Shown here: one piece after another, positions 52,162 to 59,144 of the stretch | Numbering within the stretch: position 1 is the first letter of the stretch | How the letters are laid out: the number at the start of each line of letters is the position of its first letter | Assembly (NCBI GenBank): GCA_013822695.1 | Contig: PNKW01000007.1 | Coordinates: forward strand, 1 to 64,000 | From: Erythrobacter sp. | Lineage (GTDB): Bacteria > Pseudomonadota > Alphaproteobacteria > Sphingomonadales > Sphingomonadaceae | DNA: 64,000 nucleotides | Direction: 5' to 3' | Position numbers and translations under genes: made by a program | The notes under the pieces: model-generated | Database searches by the model: none | Told to the model about the DNA's origin: nothing | Seen by the model: only the letters and a program-made list of their open reading frames with translations

Positions 52162-52698
52162 TCAGGCGGCGCGCGCAAACGGGGCGGGGTCCATGTCTGC
52201 CTCCAGATCGAGCGCATACTCGACCGATTCGGTCGCGCACCCTCGGCCCAAACTGAAGCGCAGACCCGACCGCCCGGTGGGGACGAAGCCGATCTTGCGC
52301 AGCACCTTGCCCGACGCCGGATTGTCGACGAAGTGCCCCGCGACCACCCGCCGGTGGCCGAGCGCGCGCGCGATCTTGAGCACCGCGTCCGCCGCCTCGG
52401 TGGCATAGCCGCGGCCCCAATGCTGGCGCGCGATCCAGTAGCCCAGTTCGGGCTGGCCCTCATGCTCACCCATGCCGGCGCTGCCGATCACACCGACGCC
52501 CGGCAGGGTCACGAGGAAGTGCGGCAGGCGCATGTCCTGCGGCAGGGCGGCAAAGCTGCGCGCGTCGTCGAGACTATAGGGCCACGGCGCGCGGGCGAGA
52601 TTGCGCACGATCGCCTCCTCGCCGATGCCGGCCAGGATGGCGCCGCAATCCTCTGGGAAAGCGGGCCTCAGGAACAGTCTTTCGCTGCGATGGAACAC
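52162..52698 (-). CDS. GNAT family N-acetyltransferase (RimJ/RimL-like)
   Basis: A 178-aa acetyltransferase starting MFHRSERLFLRPAFPEDC. The acetyl-CoA binding core is IARQHWGRGYATEAADAVLK (Q/R-x-x-G-x-G/A type: HWGRGYA), and the C-terminal strand has NPASGKVLRKIGFV. The RimJ/RimL group acetylates N-termini of proteins or small amines. The substrate cannot be inferred. Confidence 0.88.
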   Translation of the reverse strand: MFHRSERLFLRPAFPEDCGAILAGIGEEAIVRNLARAPWPYSLDDARSFAALPQDMRLPHFLVTLPGVGVIGSAGMGEHEGQPELGYWIARQHWGRGYATEAADAVLKIARALGHRRVVAGHFVDNPASGKVLRKIGFVPTGRSGLRFSLGRGCATESVEYALDLEADMDPAPFARAA

Positions 52699-52800
52699 GA
52701 GAGTTCTCCCTACCTCGCCCCGCGCCCGCCCTTAGGCATGACGCATGACACTTTCATGGCCGCGAAACTTTTGAATTCCGCAGATTTTCGAGGGAGAATG

Positions 52801-52848
52801 CAAAAAGGGAGACGGACCCCCTCGGTTAGAGGACGGTCCTGTCTCCCT
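52801..52848 (-). terminator. Intrinsic terminator of the rplU-rpmA operon
   Basis: On the minus strand GGGAGACAGGACC pairs with GGTCCGTCTCCC (arms around 52836-52847 and 52807-52818) and is followed by TTTTTG. It lies ~67 bp beyond the rpmA stop. Two smaller hairpins (52852-52870 and around 52886-52912) sit between. The rest of the gap 52699-52800 shows nothing further. Confidence 0.85.
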
Positions 52849-52914
52849 CAGAAAGCGGGTCTTGCACCCGCCGGGACCATCCTTGCCGGACGATCCCTTT
52901 TGCGAATCGTCCGC

Positions 52915-53184
52915 TTATTCGGCGGCTTCGGCCATCGCATCTACGCTGACGTATTTGCGGCCAAGCTTGCCCGAGTGGAATCGCACGACGCCTTCGGCGA
53001 GCGAATAGAGGGTGTGGTCCTTGCCCATGCCCACGTTCACGCCCGGGTACACGCGGGTGCCGCGCTGACGGATGATGATGTTGCCGCCGATCACTTCCTG
53101 ACCGCCGAACTTCTTGACGCCGAGGCGACGACCGGCCGAATCACGACCGTTACGCGACGAACCGCCTGCTTTCTTGTGTGCCAT
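52915..53184 (-). CDS. rpmA: 50S ribosomal protein L27
   Basis: An 89-aa L27 with the conserved N-terminus [20 protein letters not shown] that reaches the peptidyl-transferase centre, then [20 protein letters not shown]. No Staphylococcus-type N-terminal extension is present. It follows rplU by 15 bp in the usual operon. A strong terminator lies downstream. Confidence 0.98.
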   Translation of the reverse strand: MAHKKAGGSSRNGRDSAGRRLGVKKFGGQEVIGGNIIIRQRGTRVYPGVNVGMGKDHTLYSLAEGVVRFHSGKLGRKYVSVDAMAEAAE

Positions 53185-53199
53185 GGTTCGACTCGCTCC

Positions 53200-53580
53200 T
53201 TATTCGGCCGAGGCCGCCGCGGGGGCGTCTTCGGTCTTGGTCTTCTTGGCGGCGGCCTTCTTGGCCGGCTTGGCGGCTTCGCCAGCGCCCACGGCGGTGA
53301 TGCGCAGCAGGGTCATCTGCTGGCGGTGGCCGTTCTTGCGGCGATAGTTGTGGCGGCGACGCTTCTTGAAGACGATCACCTTTTCGCTCTTCGCCTGGGC
53401 GATGATCTCGGCCGAGACGGTCACCGACTTGGCATCGGCGAGGGTCTCGCCTTCACCGGCCAGCAGGACATCGCCCAGCGTGATCGTGTCGCCGGCTTCG
53501 CCTGCGAGCTTTTCAACGGCAATCTTGTCTCCGGCGGCAACCCGATATTGCTTGCCGCCCGTGCGCACTACAGCGAACAT
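53200..53580 (-). CDS. rplU: 50S ribosomal protein L21 with Lys/Ala-rich tail
   Basis: A 126-aa L21. [20 protein letters not shown] and [20 protein letters not shown] are diagnostic. The tail beyond residue ~102 ([19 protein letters not shown]) is an extension not found in E. coli L21 (103 aa) but common in alphaproteobacteria. It is first in the rplU-rpmA operon. The upstream region contains a structured element. Confidence 0.98.
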   Translation of the reverse strand: MFAVVRTGGKQYRVAAGDKIAVEKLAGEAGDTITLGDVLLAGEGETLADAKSVTVSAEIIAQAKSEKVIVFKKRRRHNYRRKNGHRQQMTLLRITAVGAGEAAKPAKKAAAKKTKTEDAPAAASAE

Positions 53581-53640
53581 GGCTCTAAACTCTCTTGTCT
53601 GTGCAGTGTCCGGTCATCGCGCTTGCGCTACAAAAACCGA

Positions 53641-53691
53641 ACGGCAATGCGGGGCTTGCGCAAATGCAGCCCCGTAAAGGATGCGTGCCGT
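53641..53691. promoter_or_regulatory. Two-tier hairpin between rplU and the lipoprotein gene
   Basis: An inner stem GGGGCT (53651-53656)/AGCCCC (53668-53673) lies inside an outer stem ACGGCA (53641-53646)/TGCCGT (53686-53691). It sits 60-110 bp upstream of rplU on the minus strand and ~130 bp upstream of the plus-strand gene. A ribosomal-protein leader (autogenous control) is possible; described L21 leaders are from other bacterial groups. Structure by eye only. Confidence 0.35.
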
Positions 53692-53816
53692 TAGGGGAAA
53701 GGCAGGCCCAAGTCAACGCCCCTCGCGCGGGTCCCATCACCAAAAAGTCGGACGAAGCGAAGAGTCAGGACGCTTTGCCAGCACGGAGTGTCATGGTAAC
53801 GGGACATGGGATCTCT

Positions 53817-54320
53817 ATGCGCGAACAACTGACAAAATCCACCGCGATCGCCCTGCTTGCTGCGGGCCTTTCGGCCTGCGCGGCGGGGTCGGGGGAGTTC
53901 CCCTCGCTCGCAATGCGCCCGTTCGAAAGCGGGGTGGCTCCCGCCGCCCCTACGCCCCCGCCCGCCCCGATTCGCCCGCGAACGTCAGCTTCCCGCCTGA
54001 TCGAACTGCGCCAAGCCGCCGAGGCTGCCGACGCCGCATTCACCGCGCGCAAGGATGTAGCCGCGCGATTCGTCCGCGCCGCAGCCGGTCAACCGATCGA
54101 AAGCCCGGCCCGGGCTGAAGCGCTGGTTGAACTGGCCGTTCTCGATACCCTGCGCAGCAAGACGGCCAGCGCGCTCGCCGCGCTCGACAGCCTCGCCGCC
54201 GAGGCTGCGGGCGCGCTCAGCGACGACCCGGCGCTCACCGTTACGCAAGCGCAAGTCGCCGCCAAGCTCGCCGGTGAGGATGCTTATATCGCACGCCTTT
54301 GGGAAATGATGGGGTCATGA
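53817..54320 (+). CDS. Predicted lipoprotein upstream of FNR-type regulator
   Basis: A 167-aa protein. The start MREQLTKSTAIALLAAGLSA gives a lipoprotein signal with lipobox LSAC. An in-frame ATG at 53793 is an alternative. After a Pro-rich linker the domain is a single helical stretch, Ala-rich (SRLIELRQAAEAADAAFTAR to the end), perhaps a coiled coil. No family is recognised. The stop overlaps the fnr start (ATGA), so it may be cotranscribed with the regulator. Confidence 0.65.
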   Translation: MREQLTKSTAIALLAAGLSACAAGSGEFPSLAMRPFESGVAPAAPTPPPAPIRPRTSASRLIELRQAAEAADAAFTARKDVAARFVRAAAGQPIESPARAEALVELAVLDTLRSKTASALAALDSLAAEAAGALSDDPALTVTQAQVAAKLAGEDAYIARLWEMMGS

Positions 54321-55006
54321 ACCTTGCGTGCAGCACCTGCCCGGTGAAGGAGACCGCCGCCTGCGCGGTGCTCACCCCCGAGGAACGCGATGCGCTCGCC
54401 GCCGCGGGCCGCACCCGGACGCTGAAACGCGGCGAGATGCTGTTTGCGGCCGGCGACGAGCAAGCCGCCTGCGCGACGCTGCTGACCGGCGCGCTCAAGG
54501 TCTCGGCAATCGATGTCGACGGCAACGAGCAGATCCTCGCGCTCGTCCATCCGGCGGGCTTCATCGGTGAACTGTTCGCGCCCTTTGCGCACCACGACGT
54601 GGTGGCGCTGACCGAAAGCCGGCTGTGCACCTTCGCGCGCGCCGACATCGAGCGCGCGATCGAGGATTATCCGGCGATGGCCCGCGCGCTGCTGCGCCGC
54701 AGCCAGGCCGATCTGCTGGCCACGAGGAACCTGCTCGAACTCACCGGCCACGCCAGCGCCGAGGCGCGGCTCGCCGCGCTGCTCCACGATTTCGCCGCCG
54801 CTGCGAGCGACAGCTCGTGCCATCTGGCATCGCATTTCGAGCTGCCGCTGACCCGCGGCGAGATCGGCAACATGCTGGGCCTCACCATCGAGACCGTCAG
54901 CCGCAAGCTGGGCGAGCTCGAGGACATGGGCGCGATCCGGCGCGAGGGGAAACGCGGGATCGCCTTGCTGGATGCGGGGATGCTGCAGGATATTTCGGGA
55001 CGGTAG
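54317..55006 (+). CDS. fnrL: Crp/Fnr family oxygen-responsive regulator (FNR/FnrL type)
   Basis: A 229-aa regulator. The N-terminal Cys5-x2-Cys8-x7-Cys16 and the internal Cys104 (in LCTFARAD, aligning with FNR Cys122) make a likely [4Fe-4S] site for O2 sensing. The cNMP-fold follows. The HTH is TRGEIGNMLGLTIETVSRKL with E-x-x-S-R (E192, S195, R196), which reads TTGAT-N4-ATCAA. Such a half-site dyad is present upstream of the small membrane-protein gene at 55713. It overlaps the lipoprotein gene by ATGA. Its other targets are not in the window except perhaps the moa genes. Confidence 0.88.
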   Translation: MNLACSTCPVKETAACAVLTPEERDALAAAGRTRTLKRGEMLFAAGDEQAACATLLTGALKVSAIDVDGNEQILALVHPAGFIGELFAPFAHHDVVALTESRLCTFARADIERAIEDYPAMARALLRRSQADLLATRNLLELTGHASAEARLAALLHDFAAAASDSSCHLASHFELPLTRGEIGNMLGLTIETVSRKLGELEDMGAIRREGKRGIALLDAGMLQDISGR

Positions 55007-55204
55007 GGCCCGCCGCGCGAGCGGCGATAATCATTTCTCACACAAAGACACAAAGGCACAAAGATGTAGCGCTCGGTCTCTGTCGTGTGCGCGCTCTTTG
55101 TGGCTTTGTGTCTTTGTGTGAGATGATCCGCGGCAAAGCCGCGTAACCTTCTCCGCGCCCCTGCTTCCTCTGCGCCTCTTCGTGAAACGAAAAGGGCCCG
55201 CCGC
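55005..55204. repeat. Palindromic repeat flanked by 12-bp direct repeats
   Basis: Arms 55036-55063 and 55096-55123 are 28 bp each and match in 27 positions as an inverted repeat (TCTCACACAAAGACACAAAG start of the left arm). AGGGCCCGCCGC stands directly repeated at 55005-55016 and 55193-55204, bracketing the palindrome, like a duplication flanking an insertion. The first copy begins within the fnr stop codon TAG. The following 55205-55278 is GC-rich, with no gene. Confidence 0.6.
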
Positions 55205-55278
55205 AAGCGGCAGGCCAGAAAGTTTCGGGGCGGAGGCAGGGGAAGGAGGCGCCGCCGCCCCGAGGGGAGCTTGCCCGT

Positions 55279-55713
55279 TCAGCGCACCACCGCTGCGATC
55301 ACCGCCACTGCGAGGCCCCAGACCACCAGCAATGCCGGCAGGATCAGCACCTGAATGCTCGCGTCCTTGGCCGCGAGCCGCCCGGTGTGGGTCTGGATGC
55401 CGCGGGCCTCGAATTCGCCCATAGTCTGCGGCGCGGAGGTGTTGCCGGCAAGGCGTGTCCAGATCGCGGGCACGCCGAAGCCGGCGATGATGAAGACGAC
55501 GAAGATCGCCATCGGGATCGCCAGCGCCGGATTGGCAAAGGCGCTGCCGACCACCAGCAGAAACCCGAAATAGCCCGCCACGGTCGCGCCGTAGAGCGCG
55601 GTGGGGAGGCCGAAATTGCGGTCGGTTTCGTGCCTGTGGCGGGGCGCGGCTTCGGGCGCTTCGACGACCCGCGCGTCGCCGCTGGCGATGAGATCGTGGA
55701 CGATGTGGCTCAT
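55279..55713 (-). CDS. Small membrane protein, probable FNR target
   Basis: A 144-aa protein with an N-terminal soluble stretch (~30 aa) and about three membrane helices (residues ~37-58, 64-88, 118-142). No motif allows a function. It lies convergent to fnr across the palindromic repeat. On its upstream side a TTGAT-CCCG-GTCAA site (55769-55782) stands 56 bp before the ATG. Regulation by the FNR-type protein is therefore likely. Confidence 0.75.
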   Translation of the reverse strand: MSHIVHDLIASGDARVVEAPEAAPRHRHETDRNFGLPTALYGATVAGYFGFLLVVGSAFANPALAIPMAIFVVFIIAGFGVPAIWTRLAGNTSAPQTMGEFEARGIQTHTGRLAAKDASIQVLILPALLVVWGLAVAVIAAVVR

Positions 55714-55768
55714 GGGATGATCCTTTCCTTTGTTGGAAAGGCATTACCCCGCGTGGCCAGCTCCCGCT

Positions 55769-55782
55769 TTGACCGGGATCAA
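55769..55782 (-). promoter_or_regulatory. FNR box upstream of the small membrane-protein gene
   Basis: Read on the minus strand, TTGATCCCGGTCAA (55782-55769) is an FNR site TTGAT-N4-ATCAA with one mismatch. It sits just upstream of the gene starting at 55713 and beside the moaE stop at 55784. The site fits position -40 if transcription begins ~20 bp before the ATG. Confidence 0.6.
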
Positions 55783-55783
55783 A

Positions 55784-56230
55784 TCACGCCTGCCAGCGGG
55801 CGAGATCGCTGTGATCCTGTTCGCGCGGCTCGATCCAGTGCCATTCGCCGCCCCGCTTCTCGCGCTTCCAGAACCATGCGGCGCTCTTCAAGTGGTCCAT
55901 GCAGAAGTCGACCGCATCGATCGCGTCGCGGCGGTGGAGCGCGGCGGCCGAGACGCAGACGATCGGCTCGCCCGGGCGCATTTCGCCGACGCGGTGGACC
56001 ATGAGCAGTCCCATCAGGTCGAAACGTTCGAACGCGCGGTCGGCAAGGGCATGCATTCCCGGCAGGGTCAGTGGCTCGTAATGGGTGAGTTCCAGCGCCT
56101 CGACCCCGTCATCAAAGCGCACTTCGCCCACGAAAGTGCATACCCCGCCGAGGCCGGGATTGGCCTGCGTGAAGGGGCCGATCAGCGTGCCGGGGATGAA
56201 CATCCGGTCGAGAAGGCGGATGTCGCGCAT
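55784..56230 (-). CDS. moaE: Molybdopterin synthase catalytic subunit MoaE
   Basis: A 148-aa MoaE. With MoaD thiocarboxylate it converts cyclic pyranopterin monophosphate to molybdopterin. Family motifs are VCTFVGEVRFDD, LTHYEPLTLPGM, VHRVGEMRPGEPIVCVS and the active-site Lys in KSAAWFWKREKR. Its start overlaps the moaD stop by one base (55784-56230/56230-56469). It is the last gene of moaA-moaD-moaE. Confidence 0.94.
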   Translation of the reverse strand: MRDIRLLDRMFIPGTLIGPFTQANPGLGGVCTFVGEVRFDDGVEALELTHYEPLTLPGMHALADRAFERFDLMGLLMVHRVGEMRPGEPIVCVSAAALHRRDAIDAVDFCMDHLKSAAWFWKREKRGGEWHWIEPREQDHSDLARWQA

Positions 56231-56469
56231 CAGCCGCCCGAGACAGGGGGGAGCAGCGCGATCTCGTCGCCCGCGCCCGCTTCCAAGGAGGCCTTGTCGG
56301 CGAACAGAACACCGTTGAGGGCGATGCGGTTGCGCGGATCGTCGAGAGCCTCAGCCAGCGCTTCGGGCAGCGCCGCCTTGAGCCCCGCCCAGTCGAGCGG
56401 CGCCGACACGGCAAGCGAGGGCGCACCGGCAAGGTCGGCGAGCTTGCCGAGGAGAACAACGGTGATCAT
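56230..56469 (-). CDS. moaD: Molybdopterin synthase sulfur carrier subunit MoaD
   Basis: A 79-aa ubiquitin-like protein ending in the Gly-Gly (PPVSGG) that is thiocarboxylated. The internal LDDPRNRIALNGVLFADKAS and LLPPVSGG are typical. It is coupled to moaE by TGATG overlap and is 6 bp after moaA. The moeB-type activating enzyme is not in the window. Confidence 0.93.
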   Translation of the reverse strand: MITVVLLGKLADLAGAPSLAVSAPLDWAGLKAALPEALAEALDDPRNRIALNGVLFADKASLEAGAGDEIALLPPVSGG

Positions 56470-56475
56470 GCCGGC

Positions 56476-57534
56476 CTACCCCCCCGTCATCGACATGTGC
56501 CTCGACAATGCCGGGGCCGCCCCGCGCTGGTCCATGCGGAAGGCGTGCTTCTCGGGCTTGATCCTGAGCGCCTCGTCGAGCGCGGCAGCGAGTGCGGCGT
56601 CGGGCGTGTCGGAGCGCAGCGCCGCGCGCAGGTCGACCTGCTCGCCGCCGCCGAGGCACGGGTAGAGCTGGCCGGTGGCGGTGACGCGCAGCCGGTTGCA
56701 GCCCGAGCAGAAGTTGCCGGTGTGCGGCGTGATGAAGCCGAGCCGCCCGCCGGTCTCGGCGATGTCGACATAGGTCGAAGGGCCGCCTGTCCGGTGGTCG
56801 CTCTCGGTCAGCGTCCAGCGGCTCTCCAGCCGTTCGCGGACGGTGTCGAGCGGGAGGTACTGGTCGAGCCGCTCCTCCTCGACATCGCCAAGCGGCATGA
56901 CCTCGATCAGGGTGACGTCGTGGCCCGCCGAGTGGCCCCAGGCGATGAGATCGGGCAGTTCGTCCTCGTTGACGCCCTTCAGCGCCACGGCGTTGAGCTT
57001 GACCCTGATCCCGGCCGCCTTGGCCGCGGCGATGCCTTCGAGCACCTGCGGCAGGCTATCGCGGCGGGTGAGCTCGGCAAACTTCGCAGCGTCGAGCGTG
57101 TCGAGCGAGACGTTGACGCGCCGCACCCCCGCCTTGGCCAAGGCCTCGGCGTGCTGGGCAAGCTGGGTGCCGTTGGTGGTCAGCGTCAGCTCTTCAAGAT
57201 CGTGCCCGAGCCTGCGGCCGAGCGCGCTGAACAGGTCGATGATGTCGCGCCGCACCAGCGGCTCGCCGCCGGTGATGCGGATTTTGGTCACGCCGCGGGC
57301 GATGAAGCCGGTGGCAAGATCGTAGAGTTCCTCGAGGCTCAGGACTTCCTTCTTGGGGAGGAAGGTCATGCGCTCGGGCATGCAATAGGAACAGCGCAGG
57401 TCGCAGCGGTCGGTGACCGAGAGGCGCAGATAGGTGATGCGGCGCATGAAGCCGTCGACCAGCGGGCGCGGGCGGTCGCCGACGAGGATCAGATCCGGCT
57501 TGCGTGGTTCGGGGTGCGACACGGGCTCATTCAT
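56476..57534 (-). CDS. moaA: GTP 3',8-cyclase MoaA
   Basis: A 352-aa radical SAM enzyme. The N-terminal [4Fe-4S] motif C44-x3-C48-x2-C51 (CDLRCSYC) binds SAM, and the second C-terminal cluster site is NFCSGCNR with YPC 13 residues on. ITGGEPLVRRDI and TTNGTQLA are conserved. The C-terminal Gly-Gly (SMTGG), essential in MoaA, is present. It starts the molybdenum cofactor pathway from GTP. It overlaps the small upstream ORF by 8 bp. Confidence 0.95.
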   Translation of the reverse strand: MNEPVSHPEPRKPDLILVGDRPRPLVDGFMRRITYLRLSVTDRCDLRCSYCMPERMTFLPKKEVLSLEELYDLATGFIARGVTKIRITGGEPLVRRDIIDLFSALGRRLGHDLEELTLTTNGTQLAQHAEALAKAGVRRVNVSLDTLDAAKFAELTRRDSLPQVLEGIAAAKAAGIRVKLNAVALKGVNEDELPDLIAWGHSAGHDVTLIEVMPLGDVEEERLDQYLPLDTVRERLESRWTLTESDHRTGGPSTYVDIAETGGRLGFITPHTGNFCSGCNRLRVTATGQLYPCLGGGEQVDLRAALRSDTPDAALAAALDEALRIKPEKHAFRMDQRGAAPALSRHMSMTGG

Positions 57535-57844
57535 GGCACACCAGATACTGCCCTGTCACCCCGGGCGCATCTGCCAAAAAGCATAAGACATCATTGCGCG
57601 CCTCGCCGGGGTGACCGGAGACAATATTCACGCGGCTAGGCGCTACCTCGCGCGCCAGATCGCGGGCCAGCGCGAGGCGCCAGTCGCGGTGGCCATGCGC
57701 GGCAGGCGGCAGGAGGATGGCGAGCGATGTGGTCGCAGGATCGGCGAGCAGCGCGCGCGCGGTCTCGAGATGGAGCGCCATGAAAGTGGTCTGCGCGTCG
57801 AGCGCGCTGGTCGGCAGCAGGGTGACCTCGATCTGCCGCTGCAT
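57527..57844 (-). CDS. Unknown 105-aa protein between folB and moaA
   Basis: A small protein that I cannot assign. It starts MQRQIEVTLLPTSALDAQ and alternates strands and helices like a Rossmann fragment (TTSLAILLPPAAHGHRDWRL, then SRVNIVSGHPGEARNDVLCF). It overlaps moaA by 8 bp and follows folB by 4 bp, so it is translated with both. Its codon use matches the neighbours. Short open frames of this sort sit between pterin genes in related genomes; a role in pterin or molybdopterin metabolism is only a guess. Confidence 0.55.
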   Translation of the reverse strand: MQRQIEVTLLPTSALDAQTTFMALHLETARALLADPATTSLAILLPPAAHGHRDWRLALARDLAREVAPSRVNIVSGHPGEARNDVLCFLADAPGVTGQYLVCHE

Positions 57845-57848
57845 CGGT

Positions 57849-58232
57849 TCAACCGTGGTCGGCGCGGCGCTGGCGGTGAAGCGTGATGCCGATCTGCTCG
57901 CCGGCTTCCGCGATGGCGAGCTTGACGATCTTGACCGTCACCGCCTCGACCTTGGCGTCGCCCACGAACAGGGTCTCGCAGATGTGGTCCGCGACCGCCT
58001 CGATCAACTTGAAGTGAACGCCTTGCGGAAGGCCTGCGGAGGCGGCGAATTTGAGGTCCATGTAGTTCTTTGAGGCCTCAAGCGGCGTGTCGGGATCGTA
58101 GCGATCGGCCACGGCATAGCGCGCCGCGATCGAGATGCGCAGCGGCTGGGGCTTGCCGGTCTCCTCGGAATAGATGCCGGTGAGGACATCGACGACGAGA
58201 TCATTGACTTCAAGGGTAAGCGAATCACTCAT
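57849..58232 (-). CDS. folB: Dihydroneopterin aldolase
   Basis: A 127-aa FolB-type tunnelling-fold enzyme of folate synthesis. It starts MSDSLTLEVNDLVVDVLTGI with the active-site Glu in YSEETGKPQPLRIS. NYMDLKF and AVADHICETLFVGDAKVEAV follow the family pattern, with the acid base Lys near VTVKIVK. It lies between the methyltransferase and the unknown 105-aa gene, all on the minus strand. Confidence 0.88.
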   Translation of the reverse strand: MSDSLTLEVNDLVVDVLTGIYSEETGKPQPLRISIAARYAVADRYDPDTPLEASKNYMDLKFAASAGLPQGVHFKLIEAVADHICETLFVGDAKVEAVTVKIVKLAIAEAGEQIGITLHRQRRADHG

Positions 58233-58241
58233 GCTGGGCCC

Positions 58242-59144
58242 TTAGCGGGGATTGCTCCAACGCGCGATGATTGCGGTGGGGAGCAGCCTGCCGCCCTCCC
58301 CTTCCTCGCACACCGCGAGGTCGCCATGTTCGATCACCCCCGGCAGGTGCCCGAGCGCCTCTTCGAGCAGGCCCGCAATCGCAAGGCTGCTCATGCGCAC
58401 GGCATAGACGGTGAGGAACAGGAAGCGGCTCTCGGCGTCGAGCAGCCAGGCGCAGTCGGTGACGAGGCCGGGGAGATGCTCCTCCAGCCGCCACACCTCG
58501 CCCTCGGGCCCGCGGCCGAACTTGGGCGGATCGAGGATGATCCCGTCATAGCGCCGCCCGCGCCGCACCTCGCGCGCGGTGAACTTGGCGGCATCGTCGG
58601 TCAACCAGCGGATCGGACGCTCGGCCATGCCGGAGAGCACCGCGTTCTCGCGCGCCTGGGCGACCGACTTCTTCGAGGCATCGACATGGGTCACCTTGCC
58701 GTGCCGCGACAGTGCCAGCGTGCCGAGGCCGGTATAGCCAAACAGGTTCATCGTCTCGGCCGCGTCCATCCCGTCCAGCTGGTCGCGCATCCAGTCCCAC
58801 ACCGGGGCCATGTCGGGGAAGAATTGCAGGTGGCGGAAGGGGGTCGGCCGCGCGGTGAAACGGACCTCGTTCCAGGCCAGCTCCCAGCCTTCGTCGGGCA
58901 GGCGTCCGGTGAACTGCCCCGTGAACTGCCAGCGCCCGCCGCCGTCTTCGTCCGAGCCGGGGATGAACTCGCCGTCCGCGTGCCAGTCCGGTTGGCGCGG
59001 CTGCCACAGGGCCTGCGGCTCGGGGCGAATGAAGCTGTAGGGCCCGAAGCTCTCCCACTTGCGCCCTGCCCCGCTGTCGAGCAGGCGATACGAATCCCAC
59101 CCCTCGCACGCCATCACCAGCGGCTGCTGGACGAGGCGCGCCAT
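58242..59144 (-). CDS. Class I SAM-dependent methyltransferase (RlmI/RlmK-like)
   Basis: A 300-aa methyltransferase. The start MARLVQQPLVMACEGWDSYR shares its ATG with the thrC stop as TGATG. The SAM motif MNLFGYTGLGTLALSRHG and the acidic THVDASKKSVAQARENA are followed by the catalytic-type DGIILDPPKFGRG, as in the 23S rRNA methyltransferases RlmI, RlmK and RlmL. An N-terminal PUA domain is lacking. The rRNA position is unknown. Confidence 0.85.
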   Translation of the reverse strand: MARLVQQPLVMACEGWDSYRLLDSGAGRKWESFGPYSFIRPEPQALWQPRQPDWHADGEFIPGSDEDGGGRWQFTGQFTGRLPDEGWELAWNEVRFTARPTPFRHLQFFPDMAPVWDWMRDQLDGMDAAETMNLFGYTGLGTLALSRHGKVTHVDASKKSVAQARENAVLSGMAERPIRWLTDDAAKFTAREVRRGRRYDGIILDPPKFGRGPEGEVWRLEEHLPGLVTDCAWLLDAESRFLFLTVYAVRMSSLAIAGLLEEALGHLPGVIEHGDLAVCEEGEGGRLLPTAIIARWSNPR

